Source of the DNA: Hirsutella rhossiliensis
Lineage: Eukaryota > Ascomycota > Sordariomycetes > Hypocreales > Ophiocordycipitaceae
Length of the DNA stretch: 64,000 bases
Direction of reading: 5' to 3'
Assembly (NCBI RefSeq): GCF_020360975.1
Contig: NW_025408671.1
Coordinates: 1,116,001-1,180,000, forward strand
Both the position numbers and the translations under genes were made by a program. This document shows, piece by piece, positions 1 to 12,746 of this stretch. The notes beneath the pieces were generated by a model, which made no database searches, was not told the origin of the DNA, and saw only the letters and a list, made by a program, of their open reading frames with translations. Position 1 is the first letter of the stretch. Each line of letters opens with the position of its first letter.

Positions 1-1710
1 AACGAGCTTTCCTTAGCGCCTTTGCCTCGGTCCGGCGAGGAGGGATAGACCGGCCTAGGGGCACGCGCGGCGAGAGTGTTCTAAGATATAGCCCTTTAAC
101 GCTTATAGGATAGGATGGCGGCTCTAGATTGCACCTATAAGAGCGTGCGCCGCGCTATAGAGTCCGGCGCTCGACGCCTAGATCTAAAGCTAAAGCTAAA
201 GGTATAGGTAGCCGACTACTATATCGACCTACGGGGGCATCTACGCTAGCGGGGGAGACTATAGGTACCGGGCGCACCGTATACTACGGAAGCTAAGGAG
301 AAGGATAGACCGCTAGAGCTAGACGAACGGAACGAGCTCCGAGGGAGGCTAGTCTAGCTTATCTACGACTCTAGCATCGTAGGTTACCCGGGTAGGCAGG
401 GTATAGCGGCGGGCCTCGTAAGGGACTTTTACTAGCCCCTTTTATAGTACTACGTTTATCGCTTCCTTTATAACTATAATATCTATAGCTATATAAAGAT
501 CTAAAGGGCGTAGCTTAAGGGGCTACTTAAGTAGCTTCTAGTACTAGACCGGTTCTATACGTATATATAGATAGACTTTATAATAGACCTCCCGCTTATA
601 GAGGGCGGTAACCGCTATATATAGGTAATTAAGGACCGACTTAGTAAATTAGTAGTACTAGAGCTAATACTATCTATAGATATAGAAGCTTACGTAGAGC
701 GCTTCCTTTAGTACTAGGCCCGCTTATATAGCTAGCCGGCCTTTATTATAAGCGATAGAGGGTCGAACTAAACTAGCCGCTTTTAGTAGTACCTATGCCG
801 GCTACTTTAGATTACGTAGCTACTTAGTACGGCCTATTACCTATAGACTAACGGGGGACCTAAGAGAGTTAACTAGGAAGCGTAGGCGTACCTATAAGTA
901 GTTATAGCCCGTAACTAGGCGGACTAGGACCGCTAGCTCCCCGCTGCCTAGCCAGCACTAAATAGTAGACTATAATCCTCTATTTAGATAGCCCCCTTCT
1001 TTATAACGTATAGCTTTAAGCCGCCCTCCCCGATCCTATTTACCGCTAACGTAGTAGCGGAGTAGTATAGTAGTACGTTACTAGAAAGCCGCGTTTCTAT
1101 GTTTATATAGAAGCTATAAGAAACCATAGAATACTACTAATCCGCGATAGCCGCGGCGGCGTAGGATTAAGAGCAGCACGCTAATAAGACTAGGGCGCTA
1201 GCGGATAAGTTTACGGTAGGAGATAAGGTATAGCTCGACCTCCGTAACTATAGGTTAGCACGACCGAAGAAGAAACTAAACTAGCTATATACGAAGTTTA
1301 TAGTATAGAGGGTCGTTAGCCTATAGGTAGTTAAGCTCGATAGCCTCCTAACGGGGGTCTATAATAGGATTAACGTTAACCTCCTTCGCCGAGCCTCCTC
1401 CGACCCGCTACCTAGATAAGAAATAGCGGACGCCTAACCGCCTATAATTAAGGTAGAGGGGGATAACGAATTCGAGGTTAAGGAGATACGGGCTATACGC
1501 TAGAGGAAGGTTAGCCGGGGGACACGCCGGGAGGTTCTCGTTAAGTAGCGCGGGTACCTTAACCCTACGTAGGAACCTATATATAAGTTTACGGGAGCCA
1601 TAGCCCTTAATAAGTTTAAGACCCTATATAGACCGGTAGACGAGAACGATAGACTAGTAGACTACCGGTAGTAGCCTAGACTAAGACTACGAAATAGGTA
1701 AAGCGGAGTT
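1..1710 (+). pseudogene. Ty3/gypsy chromovirus pol, 3' part (integrase + chromodomain), RIP-mutated
   Basis: The plus strand reads, through many TAG stops, as the end of a Ty3/gypsy polyprotein that starts left of the window. In order: an integrase zinc-binding module near 370-500 (the usual HPG reads YPG, and its Cys positions read Tyr), the integrase core near 560-1010 with a DFI-type first Asp, SDRGSN around the second Asp (about 750) and NGGPKRVNQE around the Glu (about 850-875), and a chromodomain near 1460-1620 (VKEIRA...VLVK*RGYLNPT*EP). The chromodomain would have directed insertion to modified chromatin. Stops sit where Gln or Trp is expected, as RIP produces. No LTR is recognised after the coding end. 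The family call is firm; nothing here can be active. Confidence 0.88.
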
Positions 1711-1714
1711 AGTA

Positions 1715-2880
1715 GTTACGGCGATACGGGCGTAATAGTATAGGCGGAGATAAAAATAGCGTTTATTTTAGGGCGGAGCCCCTAGACTTCCCGAGCTTAT
1801 TCCTCGTTATTACCCTCGCCCTCGCTATTATTATTATCGTCGTCCTTATCGGCCCCCTCCTCCTCCTTAGCGGCGGCGGCGGCGCTCTCTAGCGCGCTAA
1901 GTCGGCCCTCTAGGCCCGTAAGCTAGTCGGCGGCGGCGGCGGCTCCGGGGGCGGAGGGGCGGCGGCTAGCTTCGGCGGCGGCGGCAGGGGTAGTAGTAGC
2001 GGCGGCGGCGGGCACGGCTATAGGGATCGCCGATAAGGCGACGGAGGCAGTGTCCCTAGTACCGGGAGAGTTAGTAGCGGAGGTAGGAGAGCGGAGGGGG
2101 AAGAACCTACTTAGGGATAAGCCCTTAGCGCTCTAAGGCGCGGAGGTTACGGTAGGCGGCTACGGCGGCGGTAAGGCGCTTCTTAGTAGCCCCCCGGGCC
2201 TACCCGTGCGCGCCGGCCTTCTAAGCCAACGCCGCAGCGAGCAGGATAGGAGGCGCCGCCTTATAAGCGCGGCCGGCACGCGTATACTAGTAATAACTGC
2301 CGCCGCGGCGGCGCCCGACCTAGTCGGCGTAAGGGAGCTCCTACGACGTATACCGTATATAGGGGGGCCGCGCGAGCGGCTCCGGCCTAGACCTAGCGCT
2401 TATACTTTAAGGAGTTAGCGGAAGACGTCTATTGCGCTCGCTTAACTACGGACTTACGGGGGTAGCGGAGACGGAGGCGGGAGCCGAGGGGCCGGGCGTT
2501 ACGGGTAGCGGCGGGGACGGCGTCGTTACCCTAAAGGGCGACGTAAGGGTGGCTAGCGTAGCGGAGGCAGTGGCGGCGGCGGTAGGCGCGGTGGTAGGGG
2601 CGCGGGCAGGAGCAGCGGTAGCGGCGGAGTCGTCGTCGGCCGTGCCTAGCACGGCGTCGACGAACGACTCCGCACGCTCCGAGAAGGAGGAGGCAAGGGA
2701 GGGGGAGGCAGATATATCTATCGCGGAAGTTAGTATTACGGATTATAGCCTCCCGCTCTATAGGGCGGGGAACTTACTAGTTAAAGTTATTATTATTATT
2801 GCTATTATTAGGGCTATTATTACTACTATGGCTATTACTACGAGTATACGTTAATAGAGCGGCCCGTATAGCTAGGAACG
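1715..2880 (-). pseudogene. Ala/Pro/Ser-rich orphan frame, minus strand
   Basis: On the minus strand this GC-rich, low-complexity stretch reads as an Ala/Pro/Thr/Ser-rich polypeptide. An uninterrupted part lies at 2446-2652 (M-L-G-T-A-D-D-D start), and the downstream end (about 1800-1960) reads LEGRLSALESAAAAAKEEE followed by an acidic Asp/Asn tail and a stop near 1795, a possible short coiled coil. The codon-rich GCG/GCC runs also leave open frames on the plus strand (2432-2854), so strand choice is uncertain. It lies just beyond the gypsy chromodomain and could be a neighbour gene or an extra element ORF. I do not recognise the family. Confidence 0.33.
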
Positions 2881-3700
2881 AACTAACGCCCTAGGTAGAG
2901 CGGAACTTACCTATTACTACTATTACTATAGTTAAAGAAAGAAGAGAAGGAAGGGAAGGAAGAAGGGGGGGATGCCGCCTTATATACCCCTTAGTAGAGG
3001 AGGCTACCTAAGGCCGAGGGGACGGGCAACCTAAGGCTTACGTAGGTCCGGGCCGGCCGCCGGCTACCTAGGGGCGTATATAATAGGTTGCGCCCCTATT
3101 TAAACGGCTAGCCGGCCGATAAGTATAGAGCTAGGTTCCGGCTACCTAGGCTAATAGGTACGGGGATAATAGGGCTAGTAGGGCTAGTACGATTAATAGG
3201 AAAGGGTAAGGTAGAGCTAGCGGCACGGGCCTAATAGTATAGAAGCCGTTAATAGGGCAGCGCCGCGCCGCGCTTAAGGGAGGGCATTATATAAGAGTCT
3301 TTAACTATTATAGGTTATAGGCTTAGGCTACGGCCTAAGCCGTATAGTTACGTACGGAGGGCCGGATCCTATATATATATATACGGGCTAGCCGCGTATA
3401 GAAGAGCTCTATATAGCTTATTAATATTATCCTATAAACGGCACCTATATATACGCCTCTACCTACTCCGTAATAAGGAGTAAGAAAGAAAGACTAAACT
3501 ATATAACTAAGCTAGCCTTTATATATATATATACGAGGTTACCTTAGTAGCGCTTAGGTAAGTATAAGGTCGTACGTAGGCACGTAATACTACTTAGGCA
3601 CGCGATACTAGTAAGGTTCTACGCTAGTATCTCTACGCTAGCGCGTAGGGTCGTAATAGGGCCGATGGTATTTAAAGATAAAGAAGGCGGCGAATGCTGC
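2880..3700. other. RIP-mutated non-coding stretch
   Basis: No frame of useful length is seen on either strand. The sequence is TpA-rich with short (TA)n runs near 3370 and 3520. It may contain a decayed LTR of the gypsy element to its left, but I could not pair it with a second copy. Confidence 0.4.
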
Positions 3701-3734
3701 TGCTATAGTAAGCGCGCTCTCTTTATAGGCGTAT

Positions 3735-4440
3735 TAGCAAGGGCCGGGTAGGAGCGCTTAGGCGGCGGCGTAACGGGGTCGAGGGCGGTCGGGGCCGAGG
3801 CCGAGGAAGGGGGGCCGACGTGGCCGAGGCCGGCGCGGCAACGGAGTATAAGGCGGCGCGGACGGAATCGAAGGTAGAGGAGGCGGATAGGGTCTAGCGC
3901 CTAAGGGGCGTAGCGAGGGGTAAAGCCGAGGCGGCGGCGGCCGCCGAGAGCCTATCGATAAAGGTCTAGCTATCCGGGACGATAATAAAGACGTAATCGC
4001 GCTCTAAGCCCGGGGGGTAGAGTATAACGCGGTAGTCGAGAAGGCCGACGACCTTTCTTCCGGTATAGGTAAAGGGGACGCTAGGTAGGAAGGAAGAGTT
4101 AGACTTTTTAGCGTTTTTCTTATATAGCACGGCCTAAGGGTTAACGTAGACGGGAAAGATAATAAAGACCTTAAAGGGGTAGTAGCCCTTAAAGGGAATC
4201 CTATCCGGTAAGCTAGGGGCGATATAGGTCGTAAGCCGGACGAAGCTATAGTAGCGGAGCTAGTTAGGCCCGAGATCGGGTAGGAAGTCTTAACGTAAGA
4301 GGTCGAGGCCGGGCCCGGCTACGACGCTATAGAAAGAGATAACGGGAGGCGTAGACGGGAACTAGCCGCTAGAGGCTAAGGAGCGCGGTAGGACGCTAGG
4401 GGGCAAAGTTAGCGGGGCGGTAGGTAAGGAGGCGTATTAA
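3735..4440 (-). pseudogene. RIP-mutated frame of unknown function
   Basis: The minus strand keeps one frame of roughly 230 codons interrupted almost only by TAG. It reads, from the N-terminal side, RSLASSG*FPSTPPVISFYS, then a hydrophobic/aromatic middle part (IPFKGYYPFKVFIIFPVYVNP near 4140-4200), then a basic Arg/Pro/Ala-rich end near 3740-3850. The regular stop spectrum and consistent frame suggest it was once a protein. No domain is recognised. It lies upstream of the Helitron and could be a captured gene or an independent locus. Confidence 0.4.
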
Positions 4441-5850
4441 AATAAAAAGAGGAGGGGGGCGCACGGCTAGTAACCTTAGTCGCGGACGATAAGGGCGGGC
4501 ACGGTATAGAGAATAGTATCGTCTAGGTCGGCCTCGAGCCTATCGCGGCGCTCTACCTCCTAGGAGAGGGCGTAGGGGTAAACGCGGCCGCTTATAAAGA
4601 ACTACTACTTAGACTAGTATATATCGACGACCGGCTAGCCGTAGATAGAGAGGTTTAGGCTAAAGAAGAGAGAGGGCCCTAGATCGTCGCCCTCGCCCTA
4701 GAGGGGTATATACTCCGACTTTAAAAGCTATAAGGGTACTAGTAGGAGGACTTAGGCGATAGATTTAGCGTTAAGGCCTTTAATACGATGCTCGTCCTAG
4801 TAAGTAAACCTCGCGGGGCAATTAAGCTAAGCAAAGAATATAATAGATATATCGCCGCCCGCGCCCTTATTAGTAATAAGGGGCTTACGGAGGTATAGGG
4901 TAGAGCTGTCCGCTAATAGAGACGAAGATATAGCGAGGCCGTATAGTAAAAAAGCAACGTTACTAAAGCGAAGCTAGAAGCGGTAAGGAATAGGGGCAGG
5001 AGTGCTCCCTATTAATATACCGTCTTAAGAGCCTAGTATAGTAGGGAAGGGCTAGTAGCCGTAGTATATAAGGGAAGTTAAAGAATCCTAAATAAAGATA
5101 TAATATAGCGTTAGCGGTAGGCTAAGATAAGGAGCTTATATAAAGGAGGTTTATAAGATATATATAGAGAAAAATATAATAAGAGGAGAAGAGGAAACTT
5201 TAAAAGGCGGTCTAGTAAGACGTAGAGGGATTTAAGATAAGTAGGACGCGCGAAGCTATATTTAAGGAGAAGGAGGTAGATTTATTCGCAATACGTATAA
5301 GATATAAGTTTAAAATTTAGTAAGTAAGCGTTTAAGGGCGTACTAAGGCTTTAACCGATAAGACCTAGATAATAAGACGGAAAAGTATACTATATAAAGT
5401 ATAGGTAAGAAGAAGCTATCTTAGCGACCTATATATAAGGACTAGTTAAGGCTATATAGCCCGCCGCTATTAGTAGCGGGTAATAGCGGGCGGGCTTAAT
5501 AGAAAGGCGGCGCTAGTATAATATAAAGAGTAGCGGTACGCCTATAGATATACTAAAGAGCTACGAGTAGGATATATAGACTTTCCTAAAGGATCCTATA
5601 TATATAGGAGGGGTGCTAGTTAGTAAGATAAGTATAGGACGAATAGTTAAGGTAAGGACTTATACGCTATTATTATACTTCTAAGGATTTATACTAGGAG
5701 CCTAGTAGCACTATAAGTAGGCGGGGCTAAAGAGGGCAGCGTAAGAAAGGAAGATAAGAGGTCTATAGGGGCATCGGTAAACCGGTGTCGCGATAAAGCT
5801 AGCTAACGGGAGGGCCTAGTCTAGAGCGGGTAATAAGGTAAGCCCGGCGC
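4440..5850. other. RIP-mutated stretch, no recognisable gene
   Basis: TpA-rich sequence with stops in all frames. A short GC block near 5750-5850 precedes the Arg-rich frame to the right. Nothing else can be supported. Confidence 0.4.
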
Positions 5851-5869
5851 TAGAAGCCTAAGCAGCGCC

Positions 5870-6420
5870 GTATATAAGACTAGAGTTCCGGTCGATTATA
5901 GCAGCGCCGGTACTCGCTCGCGGCGCCTCTTAAAGAGAGTAAGAAGAGGCGTTAAGGGAGGCGCCTCTAAGGCGCGGGCGGGGAAGACCGCTAGGACTAG
6001 GGAAATAAAGGATTAGCGTAGGCCGAGTCGCGCCGCGGGATATCTAGCCTTAGCCGACACCGAGGGCGGCGGGGCACTAGCTACCGCTAGGCGGGCCTAG
6101 CGCCGTCGTCTCGGCCTTAGGGAAAAGCTAGCGCGTACCGAGAGAAATCCGGCCTCTACCGCTAGGCCCTCGCCGCTATAGACGAGAAGTTCGGACGCTT
6201 TATAGGATATTCGGCCCTAGCCGATATAGAGGGCCGCTAGTCCTTTACCGCCGTTAAGCGGGATAGGTTTAGCTATAGCCTTAGCCGGAAGCTAGGGGGC
6301 TCCTAAGGATACCTAGCCCTAGCCGATATAAAGGGCTACCGGGCCTTCGCCGCCGTTAAACGGGTCTAGCCCGGCTATAGTCTCGGCCGGAAGCTAGCAC
6401 GTACCGCGAGCTATCTAGTC
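5870..6420 (+). repeat. 102-bp (34-codon) tandem repeat in a decayed Arg-rich frame
   Basis: Three units begin GGATAT/GGATAC at 6038, 6205 and 6307; the last two are directly tandem (period 102 bp). Each can be read as a 34-residue motif GY(L/S)ALAD.(E/K)G....FAAVKR...YSLGRKLA with TAG in place of Gln/Trp. The first unit is in a different frame from the other two and separated by about 65 bp, so an indel has occurred. Before the repeats the frame is Arg/Lys-rich (5900-6035). The repeat lies just upstream of the Helitron frame and may belong to its 5' part or to an older locus. Function unknown. Confidence 0.5.
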
Positions 6421-6639
6421 CCGGCCGGCTAATAAGGGTAAGGCCCCTACTATAACTCCCCCTATAGCCGGGCCGCTCGTTAGCGGCAGAGATAGTATAC
6501 CGGTAGGTATAGTCGTAGAGCGAGGTAAAGGCATATAACGGTAATAGCTAACCGGATATAGGTAGAGCGGCGATAAGACGGTAGGCGAGAGAAGAGTAAA
6601 AGAGGAAACGCTATCTTAGTAGTAGCTAGGCTAAGCGGA

Positions 6640-9600
6640 AACGCGCTAAGATAGGTAAAAAGATACTAAGACGAAGGGAGCTATAGGCCGAGGACCTAGC
6701 TAGCGCGCTACGGTACCTCGACGAGGAGTTCGAGCCAGGTAAGAAGCTAGCTAACGAGTAGATATAGTACGCGCCGGTACCGCGCGAGAGGTAAGTAAGG
6801 ACGGTGCGGAGGTTCTACTAAGCGTTCTACGACGCTAGTACGTTGCTAATCGCAACCTATATACTATACTACCGGAAGCGGGCTAAGGGGGAGCTAAAGG
6901 AGATAGTATAGGAGGGGTAGTCGTTAAGTAGCGTTATAGGAGGCGGGCGGTCTTAGTTTAGATACTAAACCTACTTCCTAGAGGGTAGGCCGGTGCCGGT
7001 CTATATAGAGTACGCGCAATAGGCTAGGCGTAAGGGGGCGTCGCCGGCTATATACCTCTATAGGCGGCTCGGCTATAAGTACGTATACCCTAATAAGCTA
7101 AAGGACCTTACGCCGCTTAAAGAGAAGCTTATCTTACTTAACTTATACTATAGCTTTATAACTAAGTACGGTATCCTAGGCGGCTAAAGGTAGAGCGTAA
7201 GGTATTAGAGGTATATTAAGGGCTATATTACCGTATTCTTAAACGATATATAGGGCCTAGCCGCTAAGGTGCTACCGCACTTACTACTCTAGGTTATAGA
7301 TAAGATCTATATCTCGTAGTAAGGTACTAAGAGGCCCGGGCCGCGCGACCTATTAAGCCTACTATTAGTAAGGCGGTCGGCGGTAGAGAGGGCGCTAGCC
7401 TAGCTTAAGGAGAATAATCCGCTCTATAGCGAGGTCGAGATCGATATAGCGGAGATAGCTAGCTAGGGGGCGCCGCTATATAGGGTGCCGCTAGTAGTAT
7501 ACGAGCGGCTAGAGCGAAGCGAGCCGTCGGCGCGGGAGAGGACGCGGACGGCGTAGGTAGTGCCCCCGTCGGAGCGGGCTATAGACAATAAAGGTACGGT
7601 CGAGATCGAGGAGGTCCTCGCGATGCTAAGGTAAGGGCGGGACCCCGCTAAGGGGAGCTATAACGTTAGGCTTATATATAAGGACGACGATAGGGACGGC
7701 GCTAGGCCTAAAGAGGATAGGGATATAATTAACGAGGTAATGTCTTCCGGTATATTTCCGTTAAACGGGACGCTAGAGGTAGCCGATACTAAGAAGATTT
7801 ACTTTACCTATAGTACCGTTAGGCCTAAGGGAGCGCGCGCCGGCCCGAGGACGTAGGTAGGGACTACGGCCCGAAGGGCGGAGGGCGATAGCGGCGACGT
7901 CGAGCTATATATATAGGTACGGCGCGGCGAGGATTTCGCTAACTCGGCGGACGCCTCCTTCTTCGTAAAGGCCTTTCCGACCTTATTCCCCTTTAGCTTA
8001 GGTAAGCTAAGGCTCGCTAACGAGGACGCTATTAAGGAGAGCGCGGGCCCTAGCGTTAGGAACTTCTTAAGGTATATAAGTAAAAGCGGAATTTTAGGAA
8101 ATTAAGGAATCACGTAAGACTACGTAATAGAGGGGAAGAAGGAGTATAAGGTAGGATTTTCAATGGAATTTATTTGTAGTATATTAGTATATAGAAGAGG
8201 TGTTAAAGTTAATAATTCTCTCTCTATCTACTAGCGGACATACTATCTTATATAGATAATTATAGCTAAACGGAAGAACCTTTTAGGACTAGATTTAGGC
8301 TGCCGTATAGCCCTAAGACTAGGGAATTCCGTGATACCTTAAGTGAATCTAGAAGTGTCTTAGTTCCTTTAATATTCGTGTTTAAAGGAGGTTAGTCGTG
8401 CCGGTGTTCTTAAAAGGTCTTAGCTAGTATTCTAAGCTAGCTCTATTTCTTCGATTCCCGATTATACGATAACCGGCAACCCGTTTAATGCATAATAACA
8501 TATAAAATAACAAGCGATTCTTACTCTATAGGATAAGCTTTTATCTATAATTAATATACTACTTATTAGCTTATATAATCGGGAGAGTATATTATAGCTG
8601 CTTTATTTATAGTAGGAACACCGTTCCTTATAGAACTAAGGCACGTAGGCGGAGCGGGTCGCGGAGGGCCTTATATCGACGCGGAATATAAAGCTCTAAG
8701 TATAGGCCGACGTCGTGCTACGGCGCTATAGCGGCTAGTTCGCGACGCACCCTATCTTCGCCTTCCTTATCTTTAATATATACGTACGGTTTAGGAACTA
8801 GTAGGCTAGCCTACTAAGCATTATAAGGAAGAACTTTACTAGGGTCGAGGGCCTATTAAAGTCGTTAACGGCGTAGAGGCTCGAGGCGGCGAGGGTCGAG
8901 CTCGAGGCTATAGGTAAGGCTAGCGACGACGGCGTAAAGGAGCTCTTCTAGTCCCTCTCCGCGTTCGGCTACTAGCAGCCGATATCGAGGGAGAGCCGCC
9001 TTAGTATATAGAAGAAGATACTATCCCTTATTATAAGGCACGGGGTGCCGGCTATCTAGTTTACGCTAAACCTAAACGATATTATAAACCTAGTAAAGTT
9101 ATAGCTAGCGGTATACCGCGGCCGCGACCTAGACGAGGCCGAGGCCTTCCTATAAGACCTAGGGACCGCGTATAAGCGGACGCGGCTACCTATATCGGAC
9201 CTAATAAGCTCGGCCGTCTTCTTCTACTAGGAGATAACGCTCTTCTTCGAGCACTACGTTAACGTCGGGGAGGAGTTAGTATTCGGCTATATCGGCGCGT
9301 ACTATAGCGCGGTTAAGACGAACGAGCAAGGCGCTCTCTATATCTACGGGCTCCTTTAGCTAAGGGGCAATTCTAGCCTCGGCGAGGCGCTCGCCGGCCC
9401 CGATATAGACGAGCAGGCGGCGTACCGGGATCGCATCGTCCGCTACGTAGACAGCGTCTTCTCCGAGGTAAGGCGGCCGCCTTAAGACGCCCCTAAACCC
9501 CTAAGCCCCTATCCGAGGCAGGCCGAAGGGCCCGAGCTAAACCGAGGCGGTAGGAGCTAGACATAGAAGGTTACTGCGCCGTATAAGCGGAGCGGTCGGC

Positions 9601-11040
9601 TACGGCGGATATATCGTCGCCGCTCGACGACGTCGCGCGCTTTACGGACACCTTCGACGAGGAGGCTAACTTCTACGCGGGCGCGACGTAGATCTATACG
9701 TATAGCGCGACCTACGTAAAATACTCGCTCGGCGCGAGGGCGCGGAAGAGGGACCTTTACCGGTTTAAGGCGCCGTAGAGGCTAGTAGAGAGGACGGCGC
9801 TAACGGCGGACGGGGTGCTCGAGATCCGGCGGACGTATAGTATAGTAAACCGGTAGAACCGGGCGATAGTAGTAGGGCTATAGCATAACTATAATATCTC
9901 GTTTACCGCGATATAGCGTAAGACTATAGCCCTAATCTACTATATTACTAACTATATAACGAAGGTAGAGGATCTTATATAGAAGCGTATAGCCGCCGTA
10001 GCCGAGTTCCTTCCCGAGCTAGAGCTAACGGGAGAGGGCAACGAAAGTAGCGCCGACCGCGACGCCGGCCGAAGGGGCGGGGCCGAAGGGGTAGCGATAG
10101 CGGCGGACCCTATAAGGGGGAATAAGACGAGAACGTTCCTACTTAAGGCGGCGAACCGAGTATTTACGGAGCGGCCGCTATCGTAGGTCGAGGTAATTGC
10201 GCACCTCCTAAGATACCTAGTAGAGTTTAGCAGCGGCTCGGCGTAGGCGTACGTAAACGCAAACTAGCTCTACTAGGCCGTCTTCCGCCGGTAGTAGCAC
10301 CTCCGACGGGCGAGCGGCGCGGAGGCGACGCGCGACGCGCTAGACGAGACGGTCGTCGTCGAGGAGGCCGGCCTAAGGATCCCCCTCGTCAAGGCCTACT
10401 AGTATAGGGGCGAGATCCTATAGGGCCTCTGCCTTTATAACTATATATTGCTCGTAAGGCTAAAGCGAAACGGCCGCGGTGCCGACGGTAGGACGGGCTA
10501 GGGCGAGGTACCTTCGCGGAGAGCTAGGCGTCGGGGAAGGGCTAGGTATAGGCGCTTAGGCGGCTAGGTAACGGGGCGACCGTATACCTCGACGGATACC
10601 TTAGTAAGGAGTTTAGCGAGGGAGACGACGAGTTATACTACTAAAGGTATATACTATAAGACGGGGAGCGTCTAAGGGGAAGGCGGCGCGGCTAGGGGCA
10701 TCGGCTAATAGCGCCTAGGGCGGCGGTATAACACCTAGCCCTATTCGGGCCGTAGGAGTCCTTCCTTAGCGAGGAGGTAGGCGATATTAATAATATCTAG
10801 GCGCGGGCGCGGGGTTCGCTAGCGCCGAGGGTCGCGTGGTTCGCAGATAATATATAGCTCCTCCGGGCGGTCGGCGGAGGACGCGAAGCGTAACGCTAAG
10901 TAGTAGGCCGCTATAGCCGAGGAGGGCGGTATAACGGCGCCGTAGGCCGGCGACGAAGGTAGGGGGGCGGCCGAGGGGGGCGAGGAGGCGTACCGCGCTA
11001 GCGGGGCGGGCAACGCGGCGCGGCTTATCGACGTATTTTA
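6640..11040 (+). pseudogene. Helitron RepHel-type transposase remnant (DUF6570-like region + Rep), RIP-mutated
   Basis: A long plus-strand frame, full of TAG, matches the N-terminal two thirds of a fungal Helitron transposase. A DUF6570-like region lies at about 6950-7800 (FITKYGILGG, then VFLNDIQGLAAKVLPHLLLQVIDKI). The Helitron_like_N Rep domain lies at about 8690-9470 with VVLRRYSGQFATHPIFAFL-type sequence and an HUH motif at 9337-9345 that now reads Tyr-Ile-Tyr. The Tyr motif YYITNYITK is at 9938-9964. Rep would nick and join single-stranded DNA during rolling-circle transposition. A PIF1 helicase domain is not found before similarity stops near 11,040, so the C-terminal half is missing. 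The frame is also split by a roughly 550-bp insertion at about 8090-8640. Confidence 0.85.
8105..8339. mobile_element. 235-bp MITE-like insert in the Helitron
   Basis: Inverted ends AGGAATCACG (from 8105) and, on the other strand, AGGTATCACG (from 8339) match at 9 of 10 bases. Both ends are flanked by TA (8103-8104 and 8340-8341), the target duplication of Tc1/mariner-type elements. There is no coding capacity. It sits inside a roughly 550-bp stretch that interrupts the Helitron Rep frame; the remaining 300 bp (8342-8640) are unexplained. Confidence 0.55.
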
Positions 11041-12737
11041 ATTATACTATAGGCCTACTCCTTATAGTACTAGTTAATATTAGTCTTCGTTACGGTTTAT
11101 ATAAAGTAGTAACCCTCCTATAACTTACTATTATAAGTTACTTTAACTACGATAACTCCCGAAAAAGTAAAGCTATATTACTATAATACCTAGTATACTA
11201 TTATTACGTATATCTTCGTTATAATTTATAGCGTTAAGCAACTAACTATAAATAGGAACGTACTTAGATAGTATTCTATATATAGATACGCGCTAGCGAC
11301 TATTAAATCCTAACGAACGTTGCTTTTAGCTACTATAAAAGGAGAAAGTAAAGGCTACGTAAATTACACCGCCTCCTAACTATTAGTCTTCTACCTACTA
11401 TTAATAACTTTGTCTCTTACCCCGCCTATAGGTAATAGTTCTTCGATAATCCTAGATCTAATATTAGCTATATTTATATCTTTTCTATTCGTAGTTAAGT
11501 AAGTTACTTTTTTACTAAGTCCTATTCTAGAGAGAAAATTTTCTAGGACCTTAGATTAGCGTTATACTTATATCCCGGATATAGTTAACCGAGATTAGCT
11601 ATACTATCGCGAGCCGCGTATATCCTCGTAGACTATAGACTAAATCTAAAATTGCTTTAAATCTAGCTAGCTAAATTATATCGAGCTAATAGACTAACGT
11701 TGCTATATTATATAGAGAAGAGCTGTCTCCGAAGAGCAAAGCTATAGGCGTCCTTAAGTAAGATAGGATCGTTTAGACACGAAATAAACGGATACTATAA
11801 TTTAATTAGCAGCTAGAATCAGCCTTCTATAAAGCCTCGCTTATTCGTACGTTAGGACTCGGTAAAAGACTTAACTTAAGTTCTTCTATAAATAAAGGGT
11901 TAAGCCTATTTACGAGAGCTAAGCCGGTCGCGACGTTCTTTAAAGATATAGCTATATAAGCTAGATTAGCCTACTATAATATCCTATCTATAGTCGACTC
12001 GAAGTTCTAATCTATAACTAAGCTATATTAGTTAAAATGTATTTACTTAAGTAATGCTTATTATACCTACCTTAACTACGCCGTTTATATATAGCCGAAT
12101 TACTTAAATATAAAATATAACGTATTACTAGATAAGATACTCTATAGCCGTTATTACCTTAGCAGCTAAGATTAGGAGCTTCTAGGTATAATAATAGCGA
12201 TAGGTAGCTCTTACCTAAGATAGAATCGATATAATCTTAGTGTCTAATAAAGGTAGAAGGTCTTTAAAGCTCTAGCTCTATATATTTATAGGCAAGATAT
12301 ACCTCTTTTACTATGCTATATAATACTATTAGTCGGGCAATATTTAGGTATATAAGCTATAAATATCGGCGGAAACTAGTTAGTACGCTTTAGCGATACT
12401 ACTATACTATAACGAGTTATATTATATAGAGTATATTAGCCTTTAATAGTCTAAAACCCTAACTTATATAGTAGTTACTACCTTAATAGTTATAAAACCT
12501 TTTATTAGCTTCTAGTTACTTATTCGCATCGCCTATAAAGATATAGTATATTATATACTCTAGATAGGAGAATTAAGAGTCTTTTAGTCCTTAATCTTTA
12601 TACTTACTTACTTATATCCTATACGATAAGTTATCTACTTAAGTGTTAGCGGTATAATCCGATTTATACCGTTCCTAGCTAGCTAATTAGTTCATAGTTA
12701 TAGGATAGGTATATATTAACGTAAGCTAAAATAGACG
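11040..12737. other. AT-rich RIP-mutated stretch without recognisable coding
   Basis: All six frames are broken every few codons by TAG/TAA, and no family motif is visible. It separates the truncated Helitron from the 2.6-kb TIR element. It may include the rest of the Helitron or another old element beyond recognition. Confidence 0.4.
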
Positions 12738-12746
12738 CTTTAGTAG

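Noticed and set aside
2432..2854. 140-codon plus-strand open frame
   Set aside because: It lies in GC-rich low-complexity DNA that leaves both strands open. It has no motif, and its end (Ile/Thr runs) looks like translated trinucleotide repeats.
10819..11013. 64-codon minus-strand frame
   Set aside because: It is antisense to the C-terminal part of the Helitron frame; low-complexity composition.
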